From the NCBI GenBank assembly GCA_017562135.1, contig QEYB01001666.1, positions 186,001 through 250,000 of the forward strand: 64,000 nt of DNA, written 5' to 3'. Shown piece after piece: positions 1 to 12,009 of this stretch. The notes under the pieces are model-generated. The model did not search any database and was not told the origin of the DNA. It was given only the letters and a program-made list of their open reading frames with translations. This stretch comes from Dipylidium caninum (Eukaryota > Platyhelminthes > Cestoda > Cyclophyllidea > Dipylidiidae). A program made the position numbers and the translations under genes. Each line of letters starts with the position of its first letter. The stretch's first letter is position 1.

Positions 1-257
1 TTTTCCTCTACGAAGGGTTTATTGAAGTCCAGTGGTATAGCGTTTTAGAGGACTTAAAAATCTCTTCAACAAAATTGGATTGCGCGGAACAGAAAAACCC
101 GAAATCCACTCACTCCTCAACTTTCAGCTACATTCGTTACTCGGTTCTCCGTCTGACAAGTGAACGAAGTCAGAGACTGACAGGCGCCACGGGGGGCTCT
201 CCACACTCGACTGAGGTGAAAATAATCACGTAAAGGTGTTTACCATCATCGCTAGAA

Positions 258-272
258 GGGGGGGGGGGGGGG
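258..272. repeat. Poly-G run (15 G)
   Basis: An uninterrupted run of 15 G. Such runs can form G-quadruplexes and are also a common place for sequencing length errors. A second run of 14 G is at 58807-58820. Confidence 0.9.
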
Positions 273-864
273 TGTCATTTAATTCAGAATTAAAGTGGAA
301 TCTACTGTAGACGAGTCGAGGGGATAGAAAAAGGTCCGAATAATCGCCTTATTAAAGGGAAGCGTTTTTTAGACCACTCTTCCAACTCAGTGCGCTACGC
401 TAGGCAAAACGAAGCCACTGACACCGTCTTCGCCATTGCAAAACACAAAACTCGGGAGTAAATGGCTTATCGAGAATCTGAAAAAATTTGGGGCAACCGT
501 CGTTTGCCATTACCCCAGTGGAGTGGGTTGAGAGTGGCAGAAACCCATTCGAACCAGAGTTTGGTAAAGTTAGTGAGAGGGAGAGGGAACACAAAACTCC
601 TCGTCGGCCTACAATATAACTTGACGACCTTCTTAGCCACATCCATTGCACCAAATCGTCAATACAGAGATTCGACCCACCCGACGAATGGTTACAGGCA
701 TGGTGAAAGGGCTCCAGGGGTTCCGCAAATCGTTCCTCCAGTTCTGCCCTACACACGACTTGAAACATTTTACATACATGAAAGTAAATCTCGTCCGTTA
801 CGATGATCCTGTGGCAAGGGCTGACCTCACCGTTGTTAGTGATCCAGTGAACACTCGAGTTGAC

Positions 865-1060
865 GCCTACCCACTTCTATTGAGGTACATTCTATCAAAA
901 TTACCTTCTGCACATCAATCAGGGAGTTCAGTTTATACCACAAGATGACAAGAATCCCGGATCGGGAGAATTTACAATGAAAGTGGCAACACTCTGGTCG
1001 CAGAGTAGAAAGTGTGAAGGGACAGAGGAGATTGCTTTGGTCAGTCGTTGAACTCATAAT
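865..1060. repeat. Dispersed repeat B, copy 1
   Basis: This segment is recognisably similar, in the same orientation, to about 6850-7080. Shared landmarks in order are a GGAGTTCAG block, a GACAA..AAT..CGGGA/GGGA block followed by GATTTACAAT/GAATTTACAAT, then AAAGTTGCA/AAAGTGGCA, then AAGTGTGAAGGG. The copies are clearly diverged, with several indels. No coding capacity is evident, so an old short interspersed element or other degenerate mobile sequence is the likeliest source; the family is not identified. Confidence 0.6.
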
Positions 1061-1979
1061 CCGCCATTTTTGGGTAAAAGAAGCGAAAATCCACCTATTT
1101 CTGGCCATGAGGAATTCGTTCAGAAAAAGAGGGAAAGTGTAATGTTTTATTGCCCTTTCAGCCTCTTCCCGTTTCTCACGCCTATGTGGTCTGGGCTTCT
1201 CCGCCGGCTCCAACTTTTCCACATTTTTCAAATTATAAATCAAATCCCAGGCTTCTATGTGCTTTAACATCTAGAAGTTTGACGGTTAGGCTGCAAAATC
1301 TTATCCCTCTTACATGTGATCAAAAAGTTTTACGTGAGGCTTGTGCTATTTAATTATATGAGCGGCCTTACGAGTTAGTAAACCGAAAGGGAAGTTTGTA
1401 TGCAGTAGAACTTCCTTTCTTTCTTTTTTTATAGCAGAGGATATCCTTTCTGATGCTGGAAGTTGACACTTTTAATCATTTTAAATATCTTGTTAACACT
1501 TCCGGGGCCTCGGAAGGAATGATCAACCTGTTGGAGTAGCCTTTAAGCACACACAAAAAATGGTCTGTGGGCTTAAAACAAGTTTATTAACCACTTATAG
1601 AGGGCGTCAAGCTAAAGCAACTGCGCACCTATTTTTAAACTTAACATTACGTTGTCAAAGGTGGATTTTTATACAACTCTGTGGGATGTTTCACTGAGGG
1701 GAATGACATTTTTACGACCTTGCAGGCAAAAACCCAATTGGAGATTGGGATATTGCGGGAGAGAACGTTAGAGTTAAACCTTACTGCATTCCACTTCAGT
1801 GCTAAAAAATCACCACGAGTGGACAGGGGCTCTCAGTGAACATCAAATTTTTCGACCACTTCCTGCAAAGGTATAATTCACTCCCGGCATATTGAAGCAG
1901 ATGAAAATTAAAAATTGCGTAATTGTACCCAGGAGCGTTTAACCAATAACTTTATCATTTAGAAGGCAAAATAACTCAC

Positions 1980-4900
1980 CTTCTATGACTTCATGGGAAC
2001 TCAAATAGCGCACTGCCTCCGACTCATCTGCCTCGAGTCGAGAGTAATCTACCAAAGGCGTTTCAGTGGATTGGAGACCCGTCGTCTCGCCCTGCTTCCC
2101 CCCGAATTTGCCCGAGCTCTGTGCCTCAATCTCCACGGCGCTAATCTCGTCGTGCAGCACCCGGGGACAGATATTTCGATGCGCGAGGCACCAGGCATTC
2201 AACAGTGTGTCCAAACGCTGATTAAAGTACATCACACCGATGTAGAGTCCGTAGAAGATCAATAAAACCAGGGCCTCGTACCTGGATCGGAAAAATTATC
2301 GATAATCGATGTTGGGCCAGACGAAAAAGCAATCGACTTCCTCGAATATTTAATGTCCAGGCAAGAGGTAATAAATGAGAAATTGTGAAAGGAGAGTTGA
2401 ATATAAGTAGGAAACAAAAGCGCAATTATTAACAGTATTTCCTGTATTCAATCAAAATAATTGGCATTGACATCCATGCCTGTCAACAAGTGGGCAAGTC
2501 TTTACTTTTGGAGCTAATAAACTATTCAACGCCGCATATATAACAATTTTGGACATTGTATTATTGTTCTCCTAAAATTGAGTCGTAATTGCGAAAAGGT
2601 AACAATCAATCAATGGGTGAAATATGGGGTGAATATTGAGAATGTAGCCAAATGTCATAGTGTGGAGAAGTCATTTAATTTGTCACCGATCAGTGAAGCT
2701 TTATGTGGCCATCGTGGTTTATCATCATTAAGCAATGTTTCCCCTTGCCGATTGAACGATGCCGGTTGTTGTTTTTATTCTTAACAAACTTCTTTTATAC
2801 GCATGACTTTCACGGCTACAGGACTCCGCGGCTGTTATTACCTCCGCCTGGTTGCAGGAAGGAGGAAATAGCAGCATGATGGAAATTCAGTTTAAGGGTG
2901 TGGCCTGAACATGCAAGCCTATCAACGCCTTTTGTTTGATCTTCTTCCATCATCATCATCATCAGCAGCAGCAGCATCATGAGGGGTGATGATTTGGAGT
3001 AAAAACCGCGGCAATCGAGTACGGAGGAGGTAGCAAAAAAGATGCGCACTCGATCGTCTGCATTTGCATCAGTTCGTACGGCACATGGGAATACATCTTT
3101 TTTCTTTATCACTTATTTTATGCAGACAGTTTAACACAACCGTATGGATGGCGGGTTTCCTACTTTGGACTCAAGTTCACGAATGAGCGCGTGTGTGGTG
3201 CATCTGATTCCACAGTCGTCGTTACCAACATGGGCCGGTGACCAGAACGACATTTTTCGAAGCAACATCGAGCACTTTTCTCATTAACGTTTCTTAAGGC
3301 CTGAGTAGCTGCGGTACCAGAAAAGTAGACGCAAATTACGTTTTGTTCCCATCCGGTTTCCGTGAAAAAAATAAAATAAGAGTCGGGCGAAAACGCGAGA
3401 AAATTGAACTAAATGAGCAAGAAGAATACTTTTAAGTTGCATAAATAAAAATTTTACAAGGCATCTCTTTCAGCGTCAAGTTAGCACAGACCAAATGGAA
3501 GAGCCTGTTTTATAGTTTCCAGGCTAATAGTTTTATGACGCGATGGGGCTTGTCGTAATGGCAACAATGGGATCCCAGGGACGCCCCTTTCTACTCATTG
3601 TCTCTCTAGGCTTCTAAACCCTTTTCCCTCCCCCACATTATTTTACTGTTTATTTTGTATATAATAAATGAAGAATGCCTTTTAATTGGAGTAGATAGTA
3701 TGAATACAGCTTTGCTAAATGGTGAAAATCTACATTTTCCATGAAATCTAGCCTCATTATGTGCGAGGGAGAACTGTCACCAAGTCAGCCACAAGTAAGG
3801 CTGTTTAACTTGGTCAACTAGGAGTTGCTACGGTCGGTAGGGGTTTTCAACCCTCCTGGACGGAATAGCTGAACGCTTAGCGGACCTACCAGTAGACTTT
3901 TTCGTCGACAATGACAACTGCTAGGAGGATGATCGAAATGAGATAGAAGGTGGAGTCACGAACGAGGGGCCACCAGTTCAGATATATTATCTAAAGATGA
4001 AAGAGAAAAAAGGTGAGACAAGGCGTCTTCTTTCTCGGCTGCGCCAGCCTGCTGGTAAGTTACGGGAAACCCACCTCTTTGCTGAAGAGAGCACAAACAC
4101 TGGTTACGAACATGACATTGAAATCAGCAGAGCCGACAACAGCGCCAAGACCGACGTCATCCTGGAGGAGGAAAAATTAGGCTAAGCAAATGTAGAGGCT
4201 TTCTAAAATGAATTTATCCTCCTCGACGTATAAGTAAACAAGGGAAAATCACAACAACCCTTTCTAGGCCAATGGATCTTATTTGACCACTTTCTTAGTT
4301 ATTACATCGCCCACCTGAGATCTTTTCTCTTGACAGATGGCAATTCGAGGACTGGTGAAGTTTCATTTGGTTGCCTACAGGGAGGAGACCTTCCATCGCC
4401 ACAAGCAAACGGTTTTGATAATGAGGCGAGAGCATTAGTTCTTATTTACGGTAAACACTAAGAGTACCGTTGTCCCTTCAGCCTTCCACCATTTTTTAGC
4501 CCCGCCTGGCGTTGTTCACGAGCCTGGCCCCACCCACAAATTGACAAGGCAGTCCACTGGGAAATCTAGTGGGTTCAAAGATACTACTTATTTTGCAGAG
4601 CAGTAGAGAATACAGTTTTGCATCCAGAGCAAGACTAACTGACGGAACATGGCATGCTCGCCCAGGAATAGATCTCCAAAGAATAAACCTTAAAGTTGTT
4701 TATAAGTCCACATATTCCGCTTCCCCAGAAAGTTGGTAATCCTAAACCCGGGGCATCGACCGAATTTCAATTGGGCCTCCTTCTTTCCCCTCTACTGACC
4801 GTCTTCTCGCTAAGATTAAGTGGAAACCCCACTTGACCGGACCAATTAACTCAACAACCGCATCTAATGGATGGAAGGGTGGGAATGAACGCAACCATCT

Positions 4901-7900
4901 GCCAATGGTTGTTTCAAGCAAGCTGAGTACGTAAAGGCTTGTCTTTTCCCTCTATGTCCCATACAACCGCATGATTTTGTTAAAACCTGGTACATCTTTA
5001 ACAGCAGCATTGCAGAAGTCTGTCAGTTAAACTAAAGTACCGAAGCGGGACAAACTGCAGTCGATGTGACTTGAGTGGGCTCGAGATGATGTTAGAAGAG
5101 ACGCAGGTTGGTGACATCGAGCAAGGCCTAAGGCGGATAAAAATTGGGGATAGTCGAGGTTTTGGAGGCAGGTCTTTGTAGGCCAAACTTTTTATCAGCC
5201 ACTAAGCTCATTCGCCGGGAGAATGAGGATTGGTAGAGGTGAGGAAAGGTGGGGACGCGGCCAATCGAATCGCAACGTCACACGTCCGGTGGGTGTTATA
5301 CAGGCGGGGGAAAGGTGGACTAGAAATGGAGTTGGACCTCCTGATTTAAAGGAGTTCCACTCTAACAAACACCTTTGTGGGACTAACAAGTACAGTCGAG
5401 CCCAGCACACTGCTCCGCGCTTTGGTAGCACAGGCCCTTTACGGGAGTCGGTAGGAAGGGTAGGGAGAAATGCAAATTTGGACATTCCAATGAATTAGTT
5501 CTTCAGCTAATAGCACAGTTTTTTTCAACTGGCCTCACTCAGTTATTCATTCACTTAATTCATTGGTAACAAAATGATGGAGGTTCAATACAGTCTCGAG
5601 TACATTCTGAAAGGTAATAAAATCAGATGCTCTAAACTACCCTGCTTCTTTTTAACTGTATACCGGTTTGGCGGTTTTCAAGTCCTACCCACTGATATTT
5701 TTTATTGCATAAGAGGAAAGGTATTCTCTAGTATTCTCGAAAAGGTAACGGGGAAACAGGATTGCGCAGTCACCTCAAGGGAATGAAAAAAACAATGATG
5801 GTTTTGAAGGACGAGCGCTCCAAATGTAACCGTAGAGCCAAAGGCCTGTGAGTGAAAAAGACCAAATTTGGGAGGGAAAATTGTTTTCTGGCACAGGTAC
5901 GCAGGCTACTTTGGAGGCGAGCAGCCAATTAAAATGGAAAAGGGTCTGGTGGAGCCGAGGCCAATTTGAGTTCGGAGTAAGCAATTAAAAATGCCAAATT
6001 CCAAACCCCAATGTGGCCATACTTGAGCCACTAATGGAAAGTTATTGCATAGGTTGAAAGCCTGTAAATGGGTTGGTCAGTAAATTTTAAAATGCAATTT
6101 TTCCTCAAGTGAATGGCAAAAGTGTCCTGACAAACACGCACTGAGTTAAAAAGATGGCGCAGAATGAAAGAGTAAATGAGAGCGACCACCGCGAAGCCTG
6201 GAGTTATTACCGTGCCTCTGCGAAAAGGGTTCTTTTTACTCGTTGCCTTGCCAAAAGTCTTACTAAAATGAACCCAGATTTGCGAACGCCACTGTTAGAA
6301 ACTACGCCTTCAGACGAAGAGGGGGAAAATAGCCTCGTCATCTTGGTTTACTCATCTACCTTCAAATTTCATCGAGGAGTTACCTTTTTTTGGCTAAGGA
6401 AATGTAACAAGACCTCGCACCAGGCCCTCATTTGCAAGTCTCCTCACTAACAAATGTGGGCCGCATGATACTATACCCCCCTCTTCGATGAACTAGGATG
6501 TTACCGTGGTCAAAATGCGCTCAGCATTCACTCGGCCGCCGTTTCAGGCACAAATCACAACTTCTCAAGGGGAATAAATTCGTCTGCAAGCCTCCATGCC
6601 CTACCTAGCTACGTCCGGGCACAAAGTGAAGTGACGCCCTAGAATTATGGGAAAGGGAAAATTTTCCTGCGATAATTGGGGCCTGATTCTACTGCACGGT
6701 ACGAAATCCCTCTTTAATAGGAGACTGTTATTATTAGATCACAACCATCTGCACACTTTCCCCAACGACATTCTCCGAGGAGGTCAAGGAATTCCTTCGT
6801 TAATCATTACGATACAGTACCACTCAAAATTTTCCTGTCATAGACAGGTGGTAATATGCATCTAGAAACTCGCCTTTTCGGAAACTCATCACCGTGGAGT
6901 TCAGCCTATACTGCAAGAGGACAAAAATGCGGAAATGGGAAGATTTACAATAAAAGTTGCACCATTCTTTTAGCAGAATAGAATGGCATTGTAAAAAGTG
7001 TGAAGGGGTAGGAGACTGAAATGGTAAATCGGGACACATTTTAATAATATGCTGCGTTGGCCGAAATATCCACATTCCAAAATCTTGAAACCATGGCCTT
7101 CTACAATATAACCTTCACGTCGAAAACCCCCTTTTCCTCTTATATATCAACGACAAGATATCGTGGGACTTTACACGGATGTTATTTACGAAAATGCATG
7201 ACAATAATAGTAAACAATAACAATCCTTTAAATCGCAATTTAGTATATATAACAGTAAATCCATTTTAAAGTTCAGAAAAGCTAGAAATGTCAAAAATTA
7301 CATTACGTATAAAACAACTTGTGCATATCGCTAAAAATAAAGACTATTTGTTCGTTGCAAGTGAAATAATGCAATCGTGTGAAGTTAATGCGCATAAAAT
7401 AAAACTTACTCGGGCAATAAATACACCGACAAGAGTAGTTGCCAGTTCTGGAGCAGAGCTGCCAGCCGCCATAAAAGTAGCTCCAGCCACATCAGGCTTT
7501 AGATGCATTACTGAAGGGGAGGCGTAAGGCTAGAGATAGAACACTATTGACCTACCATCACAAATGACTTCAAGACAGGGAATGAAATACTCGTCACAGA
7601 CAATAGCTAGGGCAAGAAACATATAGGCGGCCCCGAAAATGTGAAGGATGACTAAACCCGATCTACGCTGTTTTTGAGTAAACTGATCACGAGGAAAGTT
7701 GTCGATGGCAAGAGGAGTACAATTAAGTCCCCTAAAGGGAGGGATGATGGGATTCATTACTAGGAGGTGGCGTTGTGCCGGAAGATGCAGTTCATCTAAA
7801 AATGTGGTAAAATGACTCAAGCATTAAGTCAACAAACCAGGTTTTTCAATAGGATCTTCATTGTGCTGTTGATAGTAGAGGATGACGGCTTTCGAAACGT

Positions 7901-7931
7901 AAAAAGTAATAAAAAGAGCGAGACTGATCAT
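1980..7931 (-). CDS. K+-dependent Na+/Ca2+ exchanger (NCKX/SLC24 family), first half
   Basis: Predicted plasma-membrane exchanger that extrudes Ca2+ with K+ in exchange for Na+. Six exons on the minus strand join with consistent phase: 7838-7931, 7556-7795, 7410-7510, 4075-4161, 3890-3990, 1980-2281 (308 codons plus one base). In order they encode a hydrophobic signal/TM segment from the ATG at 7929-7931; the NCTP..FP.D.FT.KQRR motif that precedes TM1 in [22 protein letters not shown]; the alpha-1 repeat [16 protein letters not shown]; a GSADFN segment; [27 protein letters not shown]; and the start of the acidic cytoplasmic loop. The first intron is only 42 nt (7796-7837). Oddity: the family motif GSAVFN reads GSADFN (codon 4123-4125). 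The second transmembrane half (alpha-2 repeat) is missing from the window. The family call is firm; the exact paralogue is not. An upstream start exon cannot be excluded, because an AG acceptor-like site lies just before the ATG. Confidence 0.93.
2537..3235. repeat. Dispersed repeat A, copy 1 (about 700 bp)
   Basis: This region aligns by eye with 28235-28930 in the same orientation over most of its length. Landmarks in order are AATTGCGAA, AAATGTCATA, TCNTTTAATTTGT, GCTTTATGTGG/GCTTTACATGG, CCGATTGANCGA, GACTCCGC/AACTCCGC, CCTGANCATGCA, AAGATGCGCA, TCGATC.TCTGCA and ATGCAGA/ACGCAGA. Divergence is substantial. It sits inside an intron of the exchanger gene. No intact ORF is shared between copies, so I call it an old unclassified mobile-element copy. 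Confidence 0.65.
2949..2979. repeat. CAT/CAG trinucleotide microsatellite
   Basis: About five CAT units followed by four CAG units and then CATCATG, within repeat A copy 1 and inside an intron. The corresponding part of repeat A copy 2 lacks the expansion, so it arose after the copies separated. Confidence 0.8.
4162..7409. other. Large intron of the NCKX gene
   Basis: This interval lies between the alpha-1 exon (7410-7510) and the GSADFN exon (4075-4161); both flanking splice sites are phase 0. The plus-strand ORF at 6154-6450 and the minus ORFs at 4998-5984 show no family signature and no supporting splice structure. Repeat B copy 2 lies at 6850-7080. Nothing else is recognised. Confidence 0.6.
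6850..7080. repeat. Dispersed repeat B, copy 2
   Basis: Diverged counterpart of 865-1060 in the same orientation; see that entry for landmarks. It is located inside the 3.2 kb exchanger intron. Confidence 0.6.
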
Positions 7932-9303
7932 GCGGTACCTGAATCGCGTTATTTGGGTGCCTTGTACCCGCATATTGTTAAGTAATTATTAGGACTGCAC
8001 TGTCTATAGAAAAAATAAAGGTAAAGATGATAATAAACATTGTGCAGCAATATCACTTAGTATCAGCAACAGGAAAAAAAGACTATAAACTCTAGAAAAT
8101 GACTTCACTTAAGTGACAAGGATATGCAGATGTAAGATATAGTCAAGCTATGCATTTAACCATAATTTTAGTAGAATTTTTGGGCATGGCAATAAAGAAG
8201 AAATAGCACACTTTCATTCTATAACAGCGGTTGAAACATGTATAAGACCCAAGTTTAATGTAACTTGACATGACGCAGTTGGCATGCCAATACATGTTCA
8301 CGCACAAATAGGTATTTTTAAAGGTATCAACAGATTTGCTAAGGATGGAGTTGTAAGACATATCGGAAGAAGTATCTTTGTAAAGCAATCCAATAATTGC
8401 ATCAGAACACGTTACACAACACTTTCCGTTAAAAAAGTAAAAAATCAAGGATTCTAAAGTGAAGTAGAAACAAAGATCCAAAACAGACAAAAATCACAAA
8501 GACAACCAAAGGCACATCTGGCAGCTCAAGCTTGAACTATTTGGCAAGGTCAATGTGGCTACAATATTGCTGTAAGAAGAATGAAGACCCACTGAGCAAA
8601 CTTGTTCGATAAACCGTTAATTTAACGAATTACTTTCCAAATTTCATCATCGCCTGCCCAATTTAAAATTATACGCATTGTATGAGGTACGAGGGGTGAG
8701 GGTTAAGGATGCAATTGCAGTAAAATTATTTAACTGTTAGATTGGTTAATTTTGAGGTAATTGTCCAGCCTCATTGCGTGTAAGCTTATCACGCTCCGCT
8801 ACAAGACATGAAAATGAGAGAGGAGAGCTCTACTTGAGCCTGTCGACTTAGCTCTATTAAAGTAAACAAATAACAACTATTGTGGTACTGTCATCAGTTG
8901 CTAACTGCCGACTTGGGAAAAGTCCGGTAAATGATTCGTGAAAGCAATATCGGCGAAGTGGTTTGAGTTTGCTACTTCCTCTGTTTATCGACGAGGGCTC
9001 TCTTTTCCAAGTTAACGGCAACACGATTTGTATTACAAGCCTCTAATTTGCCGAATTAAATTTTTAGCTTCATGCTATGGTTACGCGTGTTTTCCTTTAA
9101 AACTAAAGATTAAGGATATTCATTTAGTTTAATGCCTCAATATAATTTATGATATCGATACATAGAATTAACATTCCAATTTTCATTAATCATTAAATTA
9201 TTGGTACAATAACCCGAACTTTTGTGGTACCATTACAGTCATTATAATGAACTTCTTAATCTATTGGTCCTGAGTCATTTTGACTTTTGAGTTCATTAAA
9301 ATA
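7932..9303. other. Intergenic region between divergent genes
   Basis: It separates the minus-strand exchanger start (7931) from the plus-strand SAM-protein start (9304), so promoters for both should lie here. I see no unambiguous TATA box or other promoter element. The minus ORF at 8143-8490 is low-complexity in composition and matches nothing I recognise. Confidence 0.5.
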
Positions 9304-10989
9304 ATGGCGGGTAAGTCGTGCTCTGCTTGGCCTTCTAGCTTAACGAATTTGCCTGTGGGCACCTCTTCGATGGAGCCATTTTTCCTCCATTTTTCAGACG
9401 CACAATTTTGGTTGAAGTTTTTTCGCGGGGCCGGCCTTCCCCAAGATACATCAAGCCGCTACGCCAGCCTTTTTTTAAAGAACCGAATGACTTTACAAAA
9501 CCTCCGATATCTTGATAAAGATTTTCTCAAGGAAATGGGAATCAGTGCTGTCGGGGGATATTATAACGATTCTGCAGCACTGCAAAACTTTGGATATTGA
9601 TGTTAGTTGGCTTGCTTTTCTTACGTACCCTTATACAGAAACTTTCGGAAGTTCAGAGTACTGTGATGGTTACATCAACAACTACTTATCCAGAAAAAAT
9701 GTCAGTACTTCCTGGACACGAATTGCCGGTCCCAGAAAAACGCCGCGTCACGAAGGAAATGGAAGGCTCCTACGTAGTCAAACTTCCAGAAGGGAAGACT
9801 GAAAAGACCAGAAAAATTCTTCAAAAAATGGGTATCGGTAAGTTGAATAATTGATTTAAATTGCTAATCTCCAGGTCCGAATGATGACATTTCCACCACA
9901 CCTAAAACACTATCACAATCGTCACGTACCGTCGTCATTACTGGTGATCCTTCCATGACGCCCTCATCGGTTGCCGTTCAGAGGACCCTTGATTTTGATG
10001 CGGAAAGTGATGACGATAATGAGGATTTTGAAGTTATAATCTCGAGGTATTTTAGACTGTGTTAAATCTATCTTGTCATTTGAATAGGTCGCTTATGGTA
10101 TGATACATGCTAAAGGTGTTTTGTTTTTTCAACTTGCTATGTTTTTTATCATTATGCTTCTTGAGCTTAATTAACTGGCATTTTTGTGAATCTCTCTCGT
10201 TAAACTGTGCATCAACCTAACAGCCTAGCCAGTTTTGATTATCCTTCTAATTAATTTTTACTTGTATTTCTTAATGAAAATGTCTGCTCCTTGCTTCTTT
10301 TTGTCATCGAAGTAGATCACTTAAGAATATCTGCTATATTACCACTTTTTGCTTCTAGTACTAGTCCTGATGTTCGAACAGCTAATCTTGGTGTTCGACC
10401 TACTACCACACGTCCTTCGGTATTCGATCGTCTTGGCGCGGAATTACCTTCCCAAAAAGCCGTCGCGGTGAATCGTTTGTCTGCTGCACTGTCTCCCGCA
10501 CCGGTAATCACACCCAGTAGCAAATCTGTCCTAGCTCGTGTTGTCGACCGTACCATTGCCACCAATGCAGCTGAGACTCGTCTTAAGGCTTCTACTCAAT
10601 CTGTTTCCGTGAAGCGATCGGTATGAACTTATTCATTTTCTAATGATGGAACCGATTTTCATGTCTTCGTGATCCCTTTGCATGCTATTTTTAATGGTGC
10701 TTTCGTTTTTAAACCAAAGGCTAGCGACTCGATATTCGCGCGCCTCGGAACATCGGGAGCTAAATTCAAAGAGGAGCCTGGATTAGCCTACCACGGAGTT
10801 TTAAAGCGCTCTCGATTGTCAGTGCCACAGACTCCATCGCGCCCGCAATCGCAGAACTTCCTAAAATTTTCGCCTAATCCGCAGACTCGCATATCTGCAA
10901 AGAGTCGTCTAGGCTTTTATCCCTCTGCCCCTGCTTTTGGCCGCTCTGAGGGCATCTTCGCTATCGATTCACCAAGAAATTGTATGTGA
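9304..10989 (+). CDS. C19orf47-like SAM-domain protein, one-base frameshift
   Basis: Homologue of the little-characterised animal protein C19orf47, a nuclear SAM-domain protein of unknown mechanism. Exons: 9304-9310, 9398-9601, 9639-9837, 9875-10046, 10359-10620, 10720-10989. Two introns are only 37 nt (9602-9638 and 9838-9874). The protein begins with a SAM domain (FWLKFFRGAGLP, then the GDIITILQH helix), followed by the family block EKRRVTKEMEGSYVV and its TRKIL tail, then VFDRLGAE and IFARLGTS repeats and a GVLKR element, all in the order seen in human C19orf47. The reading frame breaks inside the SAM domain: the run of five G at 9553-9557 must lose one G to pass from KEMGISAV into GDIITIL. 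With that correction the exons total 371 codons including stop. The 87-nt first intron (9311-9397) is stop-free in frame, so it could be retained. Either an assembly error or a genuine allele could explain the frameshift. Confidence 0.87.
9838..9874 (+). other. 37-nt mini-intron
   Basis: A GTAAGT-type donor and a TCTCCAG acceptor enclose 37 nt, and removing it keeps phase 1 across the junction (G|GT gives Gly). A second intron of exactly 37 nt lies at 9602-9638 (phase 0, acceptor ATACAG). Introns this short match the small-intron class of parasitic flatworms and are the main hint at the organism. Confidence 0.85.
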
Positions 10990-12009
10990 TTTAAGTGCTC
11001 TGGTTATTCAATTTTATAAATCACCTGAACGAATGCCTTTTTTCATTCATTAATTATAATCACCTGTGGCTACATAGAACATTAGATGACTGGGTAATCA
11101 TTTTCAATTCACCATAAATTTTTATCATTTCGAAATAAATTAGCCACACGTGGTTGCCACTGTTTTTGTTCAGGACAAAACGTGTCGAGTGATAAATTTT
11201 TGTAAATGTAACCAAGGGTGTGCCTTTTGGAGTTTTCTTAGTCCGAGTCTTCCAATATTCCTCCCTAAGGCACTTAGAGTTAAATCAGTTTAATGTTGTA
11301 ATTTGATTTAATTTTCATGTGGAGTCATGTCGATTTTCACTAGTTGCCGTTGTTTTTTTAACAGAAAAATAGCATCAAACAACCCAGTGCGTGTAAATCT
11401 AAAACAATGGTTACCCACCTTGTAATTCAATCAAGTATTAAAGCGCATCCATTTTTCTTTATTGACTTATTACTTCCTAAAAGTTGACAACTCAGCTAGA
11501 TATGCTTTCATGAGGGTAAGGTGGATGTGCGGGCTTCCAATGCCACGCTATCGCCATATTTTGTTGAAATCGTGGACGATCTTCCACACGTTTCCGTTTT
11601 GTTCCATTTCCAGTGCACCCGAAGTTGAGAAGGTCATAACGCGCTCAATCCTCCCTCCCCCTCCCCCATTTTATGGCAACCAGATCCATCCTTACGCTTC
11701 ACCTAGTAGAGCTTTCTACCCATTTCGTGTATATACAACTCTTCTCTTTTTGAAGAACACTCAACTTCACCCCGTTCCTTTAATTTGAGCGGACCATTGC
11801 CTTTTAACTAATAATGTTTTTAAGAAAGTATCTTGCTTGTTTCAAATGTTGATAGACCGTGTTTGATTCTCACTCCGTTTGAATTCTTTTAGTAATCCGT
11901 GTTTTGGATTAAAAAATCCTCTTGTACGGTTATAATACAAGGAAAAATTTTAAAATTAGATAATAGTTGGGATTTCTCGTAGAAATGATGATAGAGGCAA
12001 GGGGAGCTC
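10990..12009. other. Intergenic region between convergent genes
   Basis: It lies between the stop of the C19orf47-like gene and the stop of aftiphilin, which converge. An AATAAA at 11134-11139 is a plausible polyadenylation signal for the plus-strand gene. The plus ORF at 11462-11788 shows no family resemblance. Nothing else is seen. Confidence 0.5.
11134..11139 (+). promoter_or_regulatory. Candidate polyadenylation signal (AATAAA)
   Basis: Canonical hexamer about 145 bp after the stop codon of the C19orf47-like gene. The context is AT-rich, so a chance occurrence is possible. Confidence 0.4.

Larger units (their letters stand above)
1..1979. other. No exon recognised; probable NCKX intron or 3' flank
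   Basis: This stretch lies downstream (minus strand) of the last exchanger exon I can see, which ends at a good GTGAGT donor at 1979-1974. The second half of the exchanger (alpha-2 repeat with a TSxPD-like motif and a GSNxFD-like motif) should follow, but I could not find it in any minus-strand frame here. The overlapping ORFs at 400-1353 have no family resemblance and overlap a diverged dispersed repeat at about 865-1060. I see no RNA gene. Confidence 0.5.

Noticed and set aside
836..1353. Overlapping long ORFs on both strands
   Set aside because: No family resemblance, and they overlap a diverged dispersed repeat.
6154..6450. 98-codon plus-strand ORF with an acidic TPSDEEGE segment
   Set aside because: It lies within an intron of the minus-strand exchanger, with no splice structure or recognisable domain.
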